Translations under genes and position numbers: made by a program
Assembly (NCBI RefSeq): GCF_964340395.1
Contig: NC_135569.1
Coordinates: 4,631,540 to 4,695,539 of the forward strand
Direction of reading: 5' to 3'
Source of the DNA: Glandiceps talaboti
Lineage: Eukaryota > Hemichordata > Enteropneusta > Spengelidae
Length of the DNA: 64,000 bases
Notes under the pieces: model-generated
What the model saw: only the letters and a program-made list of their open reading frames with translations
Told to the model about the DNA's origin: nothing
Databases searched by the model: none
Shown: positions 11,584 to 22,577 of the stretch, in pieces
How positions within the stretch are numbered: the stretch's first letter is position 1
How the letters are laid out: every line of letters starts with the position of its first letter

Positions 11584-13480
11584 TGATGCGAACACAGATG
11601 AATACAAATCTAAAAATATTCACATACAGATGTTAAATATGACAGTGATCAGATATAGTCTGATGAATACACAGTCTAACAATGCTTATTTTGTGTCCAA
11701 ACAATCATATGTTGTCTGACGAATACACAATCTAATAATAGTAAGATAATTTCACATATTATCAAATCAGGTGTTCTAGGTGTGCTTATAATGAGTCCCT
11801 AGGTGACAATATATTAGTATTAACGAAGTTTACTGTGATGTCATAGCAGTGAAACACATATTACATGGTCATGGTATTGTACACATGTAGTGTATGATGT
11901 CATGGTATTGTGCATACACATGTAGTGTATGATGTCATGGTATTGTATATACACATGTAGTGTATGATGTCATGGTATTGTGCATACACATGTAGTGTAT
12001 GATGTCATGGTATTGTACACATGTAGTGTATGATGTCATGGTATTGTGCATACACATGTAGTGTATGATGTCATGGTATTGTACACATGTAGTGTATGAT
12101 GTCATGGTATTGTGCATACACATGTAGTGTATGATGTCATGGTATTGTACACATGTAGTGTATGATGTCATGGTATTGTACACATGTAGTGTATGATGTC
12201 ATGGTATTGTATATACACATGTAGTGTATGATGTCATGGTATTGTACACATGTAGTGTATGATGTCATGGTATTGTGCATACACATGTAGTGTATGATGT
12301 CATGGTATTGTACACATGTAGTGTATGATGTCATGGTATTGTGCATACACATGTAGTGTATGATGTCATGGTATTGTGCATACACATGTAGTGTATGATG
12401 TCATGGTATTGTACACATGTAGTGTATGATGTCATGGTATTGTGCATACACATGTAGTGTATGATGTCATGGTATTGTATATACACATGTAGTGTATGAT
12501 GTCATGGTATTGTATTATACACATGTAGTGTATGATGTCATGGTATTGTACACATGTAGTATATGATGTCATGGTATTGTACACATGTAGTGTATGATGT
12601 CGTGGTATTGTACACATGTAGTATATGATGTCATAGTACTGTACACATGTATTGTATGATGTCATGGTATTGTACACATGTAGTGCACGATGTCATGGTA
12701 TTGTACACATGTAGTGTATGATGTCATGGTATTGTATATACACATGTAGTGTATGATGTCATGGTATTGTATTATACACTTGTAGTGTATGATGTCATTG
12801 TATTGTACACATGTAGTGTATGATGTCATAGTAATGTACACATGTAGTGTATGATGTCATGGTATTGTATATACACATGTAGTGTATGATGTCATGGTAT
12901 TGTACACATGTAGTGTATGATGTCATGGTATTGTACACATGTAGTGTATGATGTCATGGTATTGTACACACACGTAGCATATGTTACATATATTTTATAA
13001 TGAAAGGCAGTCAACAATGATGGATAATTTACCACTTTGAAAGTTTAATCTTATAAGCCCTAATGGGCTTCTAGAAATCTGTAAAATTATACCTTAAAAA
13101 AAGAAGATTTGGCTTTCTAGGCTTAAGATTATCTCTGTGTCAGTGACTTATTCCACCCAAATTTTGTTTATAATTGTTGAAATGGACCAAAGTGGCACTC
13201 AGAAGGTTTAGAATTGTGAACTACCCAAGCATACCAAATTGTGTGCCTATTATTCAGACAGTCGATAGTTAAAGTACAGTTCCATGCAGTTTCAAGGATT
13301 TAACGTGATATTTTTTGGACAATTAGATACTATTTTCCAATATTTTTCTCCACTAAGCCAAGGGAAGTACGAGCCCTTATTTTTCACTACAATTTGCTAG
13401 AGAAGTAGTGACAACCCTGAGGTCATGAGTATTTTCCATCTGAATGAAGAAAAATATTGGGAAATAATAAAGTTATACCA
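11584..13480 (+). other. Probable TNK2 3' UTR with minisatellite
   Basis: Non-coding sequence after the TNK2 stop. No AATAAA occurs before the minisatellite. The first clear hexamer that I see is AATAAA at 13466-13471, so a transcript ending there would carry the whole 31/35-bp array in its 3' UTR. Later hexamers exist (for example 17073-17078). The UTR end is an inference without expression data. Confidence 0.35.
11866..12975 (+). repeat. 31/35-bp minisatellite just downstream of TNK2
   Basis: About 33 tandem units contain ACACATGTAGTGTATGATG, then TCATGGTATTGT. They alternate between a 31-bp form and a 35-bp form with an added GCATAC or ATATAC before ACATGTAG. Long and short units alternate irregularly. 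Open frames across it (repeated YHDIIHYMC on the minus strand) are repeat artefacts. Confidence 0.96.
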
Positions 13481-14040
13481 TCAGCCAGTAAAAACAAAAT
13501 CGGGGAAAGTAATGGGCATTTTGATTCATATTTCGAACACAGCAGAATCAGTAACGTAGTCATGCATTGTTGTGATGTAGAATGACCAGAGTATATATTC
13601 CATATATTTTAAACCTGGCTTGTGCATGGTATAATCGTCTTTATCGCTGAGGAGAAAATAACAGATGTTTTCCCCAAAAGTATTCAGTTAAATCCATTAC
13701 ATGTTAACTGCCAAGGAGATATACTAAATACTGCAAATTTTGACAGTTTTTTTTTCCTGTAGTTTGTTGTTGTTATTGATAAACAGCACTATTACATAAC
13801 CTTGCACTTAATTGTTACTATGTTAATTAGCCAAAATGAATATTAAAAACCTACTTTCTCAAAAATCACTTCATAGCATCCTGGTTTAGGACTGGGTCTA
13901 AGGATAGAGGTGATGAGGGTAACATGTGACGGTCAAGGTTTACATGTCAATGAATTATTTGAACAGACTTTACTGCACATCAGGTGTACAACTAAAACCA
14001 AAGTCTGGCCACATGTGTGCTTACCAGTTGGCAGACAGTG

Positions 14041-14395
14041 TCATTGTGATGGTGAAGATTGCAGACAGTTTCATTGATGGTTAACAAGATTGAGGACAGT
14101 TTCATTGTGATGGTGAACAAGATTGCAGACAGTTTCGTTGATGGTGAACAATATTGAGGACAGTTTCATTGTGATGGTAATCAAGGTTGCAGACAGTTTC
14201 ATTGATGGTTAACGAGATTGCAGACAGTTTCATTGTGATAGTGAACAAGATTGCAGACAGTTTCATTGATGGTTAACAAGATTGAGGAAAGTTTCATTGA
14301 TGGTTAACATGATTGCAGACAGTTTCATTGATTGTAAACAAGATTTCAGACAGTTTCATTGACAGCTGACAAGTTTGCAGACACTCATTGTGCTA
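14041..14395 (+). repeat. Degenerate ~30-bp minisatellite
   Basis: About eleven diverged units contain GCAGACAGTTTCATTGATGG or the -GTGATGG variant, followed by TTAACAAGATT. Unit length varies from about 28 to 35 bp. The array is older than the other minisatellites in the window, judging by its divergence. Confidence 0.88.
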
Positions 14396-15584
14396 ACACT
14401 CCTGTTAGCTGAAATTCGGAACTGAAATTCGAAACTGAGTGACCTGTTAATAAATAACATGGTTGGAACGGGTACTGAGACGAAGGTTAGTTTAACAGAC
14501 AATATATATACATAAGGTCTGTTTAATTAATCATTGATCAAACTGAGATATTCTGATTCATACCTCTTATTAATTTTATAATTTTAGAAAATTGTATCAA
14601 CAAAGTATCAAGTATTACTTTATTACGTGCAAATTGTAGTGAGACTACTCTGATAGAGGGCGCACTTGTGAAGCCTTGACAAATTGTATTTAACATTCAT
14701 TCATTTATAAACATCATTAAAGTAGTATGCGCCTCAGAAATAAAAGCAGTAAACTTTTGCTGTTACTTTGCTCAAGACAACTCATACCCATTTTCTGTCA
14801 AAAATCAAGAAAAAAACTTAAGGGTCACCATGTAAATTTTTGAAGTAGAGGTCAAAATGGTCTCATTTTAGAATCCAATATGGCTGCCGACCAAAGTGTT
14901 AACTTTACACGAAAATAAAAGATATAGTTTCCTCAAAATCAAGCCAGTGAACTTCTAACTTCTTTATTATTTCAAACAAACCAAGAACATGTTTTCATGG
15001 CAAAGTTTTTAGAGATTTAATGACTGATTTTCAAAAATCAAAATATATATTACGGTAACACTGCATGGACCAGATTTAGATTAGAGATGTAGTGAATTGA
15101 AAAGTTCATGATCCATAATTATTTCAAAAGTTAGAAAAAATGAAGGATTTTAGACCCAAAACGACAGCTTTCCTAAATAATTTTGGATCATTAAAATCAG
15201 TTTTGCTTCAGAGTCACTTTGTAGGGTTAGATACACAGAAGACATTGAATGAGATGGTCATTTTGACTGTATTTGCAAAATTTAACATTTAACAAAATTG
15301 GAACTACCTTTGCAGAGACTCAGTGTAAATAGAAGTGTACATAATGCTATGTTTATGTACATTATCAAAGGTATGCATCTTAAAAAAATGTTTATTTTTA
15401 GTTTGTTTAGACAATGGTATCTACAGGACGAGTACATTTAACATGTTGTAACTTTTAACTTTTACGTTTACAAAGAAAGGAAGCACACTGTGTTTGCACC
15501 AAATGAACGTTTATAATGATTTAAAAGCCTATAAATAATGTATTAAAAAGACATTTTATAGAATCATGTAGTCTGTCTACAAAG

Positions 15585-15985
15585 CTGGATCCATAACGAT
15601 ATACAACCCAAAACACTGAAGTAAAGCAGTTTCTGTATTTGTCACATTCATAGCATTCATATCAAGTGTAACAGTATACACTTTCAATTGCTTTAAGTAT
15701 AAGCCTAGAATGTAGTTGTTCTAATGTAGTCAATTTTGTAAACAGTGTTTTCTGCTAACGAACACCCGACTGATTACAGTGAATGATAGCTGTCACAAAC
15801 ATGATTATATTCACCTCTGAATGAGAGCTAGACAATGTTTTATGACATCTATGTTTACACTCTAGTCAGTGACTTTTTACTTGCTTTGCACTGCTAACAT
15901 TGTTTTACAGATTGATTACATTGAGAGACACCACATACTGAGCTAATGATTAAAGCAAATGAAACAGTATACTTTTACACTTGAT
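15585..15985. mobile_element. Palindromic MITE-like element (family also at 33000-33400)
   Basis: The left part has ACTGAAGTAAAGCA, ATTCATAGCATTCATATCAA and GTAACAGTATACACTTTCAATTG. The right part has the inverse, AAATGAAACAGTATACTTTT then ACACTTGATATGAATAC. The same left and right blocks occur around 33015-33200 in a MEGF6 intron. The structure is a non-coding foldback element. Confidence 0.6.
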
Positions 15986-16893
15986 ATGAATACTTAATGA
16001 TAGTGTCAAATGATGCAAACGTTTACTTGAGTCGTACAAGTTGTATAATACTAGTACTCATTCTATCTGTTATGGTAGCCATGGAAACTGAATAGGTTAG
16101 CCACACCCCTAAAAGCTGTTATCAGAATACTTGTGTGTATAAATTTACATAACATTAGCAATGCATGCAAATTCATGTCTTGTATACTTATTAACTCCAG
16201 TATTCAACACATTTGCATGTGTACTTTGCATAATGATTATATGAATAATCAAACAGTCATTTGCATAATGGTTTCATTTTAATAATCATTACGTTTATTA
16301 ATGGCCTCATTTGAATTATCAATCAGTACATTTGTTTATTCCTTCGTTTGAATTATCAAAGTGTTCATTTACATAATAACTTCATTTGAATAATCAAACA
16401 GTCTGACATTGTGTATTTCTCCCCATTTCAACCAATCAGCTTATGTGGATATTTTCAAATCATATTATCCAGTTAATGTAGGGTACAGGTGTTGGATAGA
16501 ACGAGCGCTATTGTAGTCACAGATCTAGCAATGTAGACATGCTAAAAATCATAAAACTATGCAATATAAAATGATAATATTAATAATGGTCATGAAATTT
16601 AACATTAAAAACTTAATATTTGTTGATAAAGTAGTTTACCAGCTGCTGATGTGAGTATTAATGGAATCTATGTCCCTTCATTGGCTTCCACCTCTGGTTG
16701 AACATTTCAAGTAACGCTGCAATCAGTAGCAGCTATATTGGATTTGTCAGTGCTCTCAACAACTAAATTATACAATAATATGCATTGTACTGTCACAAGT
16801 TTTATGGGGGAAAGTAATGTTGCATATATTTACAGTATAAAGTGTTGTGTGCTGCCATTTTGTTTCAACAGTTCCTCAAATACAAACAATCAA

Positions 16894-17032
16894 GCAGAAA
16901 TCCAATATGGCCACTTGAATCCAATGTGGCTGCTGGAATCCAATATGGCCGCAAGAATCCAATATGGCTGCTGAAATCCAATATGGCAACTATAATCCAG
17001 TATGGTGGCTGAAATCCAATATGGCTGCTACT
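16894..17032 (+). repeat. Short array of AATCCAATATGGCTGC
   Basis: Seven to eight units of 15-17 bp built on AATCCAATATGGC[TC]GC[TA] with small changes (ACTTG, CTGGA or AAGAA joiners). Confidence 0.9.
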
Positions 17033-17960
17033 AATGGTAGTTATGGTTACAAATGTGTAGGAACTTACTGCTAATAAAGACAAATGTAATCAAGAATTAT
17101 ATTCATAAATGTACAAGGCCGCTATAACAATGGCTAAACTTGAGTGTGGTTTATGGAAAATCCGGCAGTCTCACATTTTTTTATTTTATCATTTGTTGAC
17201 ATTGGTTGTTTTTAATGTATGTACATTTGTAATCTAGTCACAGATAACGAGTCACAGAACATGTACACCCCAGTCAGGGTGTTTGTTTTCAATGTTTATA
17301 ATTGTAGTGGTCTGTTAGCCTGTAGCTTTTATAGCCATTTTGCTTATTTGAAAGTTATCATTGTATTTGATATATTATTGACCACAATAAATGTACATTA
17401 TGTATACTAAAACATGACAAGCTTTTGTCTGAGAACCTTTGTCGCCCTCTAGTGGTGAAGTGAGTGTGTCAAGTCTTTCAATTTTAATGACTTCTAGGGG
17501 CCTAGGGGGTTACTCATCCATGTTCAAAGTGATGGGCTGGTTAGTCTTCCAACGTTGATGGCGCTCATACCTTAAATTTAAAAATGACTGGTCAGTCGGT
17601 ATGTCAAAAATTTAAAAAAATTTAAAAAGTTAAGTATATTTGTACATGTTGGTGGCACTTTCATTTCATAATCATACTTAAACATTCCAAATGACTTAGA
17701 AATGACAATTAAAGTCAGAAGGAAACTGTGAACCATGTGTTTCATTGAATTTCCCAAATTTCAGCAATAAATGACATATATGCTTGTCGGGGTTGTTATC
17801 TGATAATCAGTGATGTGATGTTTCTAATCCTACCATAGAGGGCAGTAATTAAAAAATTCACCAGAATGAAGAAATATAGGGTCTGTTGAGTCATGAGAGA
17901 CCTGCCTACCATCCTGCCTGCTACCATCCTGCCTGCCTGCCAGCCTGCCGATGGCATGCC

Positions 17961-18000
17961 AGCATACATACATACATACATACATACATACATACATACA

Positions 18001-18032
<32 letters not shown>

Positions 18033-18118
18033 CATACACATACATACATACATACATACATACATACATACATACATACATACATACATACATACATTTA
18101 CACACACACACACACACA
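17961..18118 (+). repeat. (CATA)n microsatellite with (CA)n end
   Basis: Nearly pure CATA tetranucleotides run from 17961 to about 18095 with a few TACATATACATACACA interruptions. A CACACA run then extends to 18118. Open reading frames here (IHTY and MYVC repeats) are not genes. Confidence 0.97.
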
Positions 18119-18119
18119 T

Positions 18120-18302
18120 TACCCTGTGGTAAGGCCATATATCCGTTGTACACTGGCTGCAATGGATTGTATGCTCCCCGGGGAGTTGAGGAAGACTAAA
18201 GGGCCGTTGTGCCGTTCTGATCTGAGCCAGGGGTAATAATTGTAAAGCGCTTTGAGCACGGTGTGGGAAAGCGCTATATAAGAACCGAACATTATTATTA
18301 TT
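18120..18302 (+). mobile_element. LINE/SINE 3'-tail-like fragment
   Basis: TTGTAAAGCGCTTTGAGCAC, then GGAAAGCGCTATATAAGAAC, then a (ATT)n tail is the 3' signature common to CR1/L2-clade LINEs and the SINEs that use them in many animal genomes. The 5' part (TTACCCTGTGGTAAGGCC) is partly repeated in inverse orientation at 18465-18490. The class is from family knowledge; the exact element is not identified. Confidence 0.6.
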
Positions 18303-18493
18303 ATAAATACACACGTTAGCAAGCAGTATAGTGAAATTGTATGTTGAAACAATGGCGCTATCTTTTTAATATTGGCTTATCATACATAATATGAACTCAG
18401 TAATTCTGTCTTGCCGAAATACTGTATCTTTATTTTCTACAGTACATTAGATGGCAATGTACAATGTATATATGGCCTTACCACAGGTTAATG

Positions 18494-18494
18494 T

Positions 18495-18536
<42 letters not shown>

Positions 18537-18598
18537 TGTGTGTGTATGTATGTATGTATGTATGTATGTATGTATGTATGTATGTATGTATGTATGTA
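18494..18598 (+). repeat. (TG)n(TATG)n microsatellite at the left edge of the large palindrome
   Basis: A TG run of about 50 bp is followed by about 13 TATG units that end directly at TAGCATAGAATATTC. The mirror arrangement (CATA units, then CA run) follows the other end of the palindrome at 22398-22577. Confidence 0.95.
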
Positions 18599-21500
18599 GC
18601 ATAGAATATTCTGAACCACCAGTGATTAACAGGAGATTAACTTTATCAATAGCCAATAAGGAACTATAGCCATATCTTTCGCTAACGTTTGCTTCTGAGC
18701 CAATAGTGATATACTTTATGTTCAAGCAATAAATATTCTCTATTATGCAATTTTTGTGTTCATATATTCAATATTAATCACACTATAAAAATTATTGTAA
18801 ACGTGTTTGGATTCGAAAGAAATTTTGAAAGTTTAAAAAAAAAAAGATTTTCCGTTTATATTCTATGAATTTTTCATATATTTATCCTAAATTATCTAGA
18901 ATCTACTCAAAAGTTCATGTTATATATAAAAAATCTTCGAAAATATTATTTGCCTCGGCCATGGACACGTTTTATTACCGAAAATCAAAGAAAGTTGCGA
19001 TTGTTCAACTACTACGCAAAGTCGTTTTTGCAGTCCAAACGGTCGCAATTTCGCGTTTTTTGACCTTTGTGAAGAAATTGGAATTGACGATGTCTATGGC
19101 CCAGGCAAATCATATTTTAGAAGATCTATTATATCAAACATGAACTTTTGAGTATATTCTAGATACTTTAGGATAAATATATGAAAAATTCATAGAAACA
19201 AATATAAAATATAAGATTTTCCGTTTACATTTCTATTGACTCAGACGTGAACGTTGGTTGTTTACTCCAACCTAAGAAAGACGAGGATAAGTATAAGGTC
19301 AACTGTAGATGGCAGTATACATCGTCAAATCCAATTTCTTCACAAAGGTCAAAAAACGCGAAATTGCGACCGTTTGGACTGCAAAAACGACTTATTGCGT
19401 AATAGTTGAAAAATCGCAACTTTATGTAATTTTCGGTAATAAAACGTGTCGGTGGCCAAGGCAAATCATATTTTAGAGGATCTAATAGATAAAACAAGAA
19501 TTTGTGAGTAGATTCTAGATAATTTAGGATAAATATATGAAAAATTCATAGAAATATAAACGGAAAATGTCATATTTTATATTTATTTCTTTGAATTTTT
19601 CATATATTTATGCCAGGATCTACTCGAAAATTCTTGTTTTATCTAATAGATCCTCTAAAATATGATTTGCCTTGGCCACCGACACGTTTTATTACCGAAA
19701 ATTAAAGAAAATTGCGATTTTTCAACTATTACGCAATAAGGTGTTTTGAGACCGCAAAAACGACTTATTGCGTAATAGTTGAAAAATCGCAACTTTCTTT
19801 TTATTTTCGGTAATAAAACGTGTCGGTGGCCGAGGTAAATCATATTTTAGAGGATCTATTAGATAAAACATGAACTTTTGAGTAGATTCTGGCATAAAGA
19901 TATGAAAAATTCATAGAAATAAATATAAAATATGACATTTTCCGTTTATATTTCTATGAATTTTTCATATATTTATCCTAAATTATCTAGAATCTACTCA
20001 AAAATTCTTGTTTTATCTAATAGATCCTCTAAAATATGATTTGCCTTGGCCACCGACACGTTTTAATACCGAAAATTAAAGAAAGTTGCGATTTTTCAAC
20101 TATTACGCAATAAGGTGTTTTGAGACCGCAAAAACGACTTATTGCGTAATAGTTGAAAAATCGCAACTTTCTTTTTATTTTCGGTAATAAAACGTGTCGG
20201 TGGCCGAGGTAAATCATATTTTAGAGGATCTATTAGATAAAACATGAACTTTTGAGTAGATTCTGGCATAAAGATATGAAAAATTCATAGAAATAAATAT
20301 AAAATATGACATTTTCCGTTTATATTTCTATGAATTTTTCATATATTTATCCTAAATTATCTAGAATCTACTCACAAATTCATGTTTTATCTAATAGATC
20401 CTCTAAAATATGATTTGCCTTGACCAACGACACGTTTTATTACCAAAAATTAAAGAAAGTTGCGATTTTTCAACTATTACGCAATAAGGTGTTTTGAGAC
20501 CGCAAAAACGACTTATTGCGTAATAGTTGAAAAATCGCAACTTCCTTTTTATTTTCGGTAATAAAACGTGTCGGTGGCCGAGGTAAATCATATTTTAGAG
20601 GATCTATTAGATAAAACATGAACTTTTGAGTAGATTCTGGCATAAAGATATGAAAAATTCATAGAAATAAATATAAAATATGACATTTTCCGTTTATATT
20701 TCTATGAATTTTTCATATATTTATCCTAAATTATCTAGAATCTACTCAAAAATTCTTGTTTTATCTAATAGATCCTCTAAAATATGATTTGCCTTGGCCA
20801 CCGACACGTTTTATTACCGAAAATTAAAGAAAATTGCGATTTTTCAACTATTACGCAATAAGGTGTTTTGAGACCGCAAAAACGACTTATTGCGTAATAG
20901 TTGAAAAATCGCAACTTTATGTAATTTTCGGTAATAAAACGTGTCGGTGGCCAAGGCAAATCATATTTTAGAGGATCTATTAGATAAAACATGAACTTTT
21001 GAGTAGATTCTGGCATAAAGATATGAAAAATTCATAGAAATAAATATAAAATATGACATTTTCCGTTTATATTTCTATGAATTTTTCATATATTTATCCT
21101 AAATTATCGAGAATCTACTCAAAAATTCATGTTTTATCTAATAGATCCTCTAAAATATGATTTGCTTTGGCCACCGACACGTTTTATTACCGAAAATTAA
21201 AGAAAGTTGCGATTTTTCAACTATTACGCAATAAGGTGTTTTGAGACCGCAAAAACGACTTATTGCGTAATAGTTGAAAAATCGCAACTTTCTTTGATTT
21301 TCGGTAATAAAACGTGTCGGTGGCCGAGGTAAATCATATTTTAGAGGATCTATTAGATAAAACATGAACTTTTGAGTAGATTCTGGCATAAAGATATGAA
21401 AAATTCATAGAAATAAATATAAAATATGACATTTTCCGTTTATATTTCTATGAATTTTTCATATATTTATCCTAAATTATCTAGAATCTACTCAAAAATT

Positions 21501-22398
21501 CTTGTTTTATCTAATAGATCCTCTAAAATATGATTTACCTCGGCCACCGACACGTTTTATTACCGAAAATTACAGAAAGTTGCGATTTTTCAACTATTAC
21601 GCAATAAGTCGTTTTTGCAGTCCAAACGGTCGCAATTTCGCGTTTTTTGACCTTTGTGAAGAAATTGGATTTGACGATGTATACTGCCATCTACAGTTGA
21701 CCTTATACTTATCCTCGTCTTTCTTAGGTTGGAGTAAACAACCAACGTTCACGTCTGAGCCAATAGAAATGTAAACGGAAAATCTTATATTTTATATTTG
21801 TTTCTATGAATTTTTCATATATTTATCCTAAAGTATCTAGAATATACTCAAAAGTTCATGTTTGATATAATAGATCTTCTAAAATATGATTTGCCTGGGC
21901 CATAGACATCGTCAATTCCAATTTCTTCACAAAGGTCAAAAAACGCGAAATTGCGACCGTTTGGACTGCAAAAACGACTTTGCGTAGTAGTTGAACAATC
22001 GCAACTTTCTTTGATTTTCGGTAATAAAACGTGTCCATGGCAGAGGCAAATAATATTTTCGAAGATTTATTATATAAAACATGAACTTTTGAGTAGATTC
22101 TAGATAATTTAGGATAAATATATGAAAAATTCATAGAATATAAACGGAAAATCTTTTTTATTAAACTTTAAAAATTTCTTTCGAATCCAAACACGTTTAC
22201 AATAATTTTTATAGTGTGATTAATATTGAATATATGAACACAAATATTGCATAATAGAGAATATTTATTGCTTGAACATAAAGTATATCACTATTGGCTC
22301 CGAAGCAAACGTTGGCGAAAGATATGACTAGTTCCTTATTGGCTATTGATAAAGTTAATCTCCAGTCAATCACTGGTGGTTCAGAATATTCTATGCTA
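18597..22398. mobile_element. Nested ~3.8-kb palindrome, likely a non-autonomous foldback element
   Basis: Both ends read TAGCATAGAATATTCTGAAC inward. The two arms are inverse copies along their full length, centred near 20500; coordinates of matching features on the two arms sum to almost the same value (about 41000), so they differ by only a few net bases. The interior holds five tandem units of 373-374 bp, and each is itself a dyad around ACGCAATAAG...CTTATTGCGT. A second type of unit with AAACGGTCGCAATTTCGCG flanks them. Short open frames recur in every unit but are by-products of the symmetry. No transposase is encoded. Target-site duplications cannot be defined because both flanks are microsatellites. 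Confidence 0.88.
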
Positions 22399-22442
22399 CA
22401 TACATACATACATACATACATACATACATACACACACATACA

Positions 22443-22473
<31 letters not shown>

Positions 22474-22494
22474 GTACATACATACATACATACA

Positions 22495-22555
<61 letters not shown>

Positions 22556-22577
22556 TACATACATACATACATACATA
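22398..22577 (+). repeat. (CATA)n/(CA)n microsatellite at the right edge of the large palindrome
   Basis: CATA units start immediately at the end of the palindrome and alternate with CACACA runs. This mirrors the array at 18494-18598 on the opposite strand. Confidence 0.95.

Larger units (their letters stand above)
13481..17960. other. Intergenic DNA between convergent TNK2 and MEGF6
   Basis: No gene was recognised on either strand. The stretch contains a degenerate minisatellite near 14040-14395, an inverted-repeat element near 15585-15985, ATTTGCAT-like octamers around 16200-16390, a short array at 16894-17032, and otherwise unremarkable AT-rich sequence. Confidence 0.6.

Noticed and set aside
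19655-21389. Five repeated 62-79-codon minus-strand frames as a tandem gene family
   Set aside because: The frames sit in dyad units and recur by symmetry on both strands; they have no family resemblance and mirror the repeat's inverse. There is no sign of codon-level selection.
19225-21774. 90-codon frames near the ends of the palindrome core as a transposase fragment
   Set aside because: No catalytic motif is visible, and the same frame on both arms follows from the inverted repeat.
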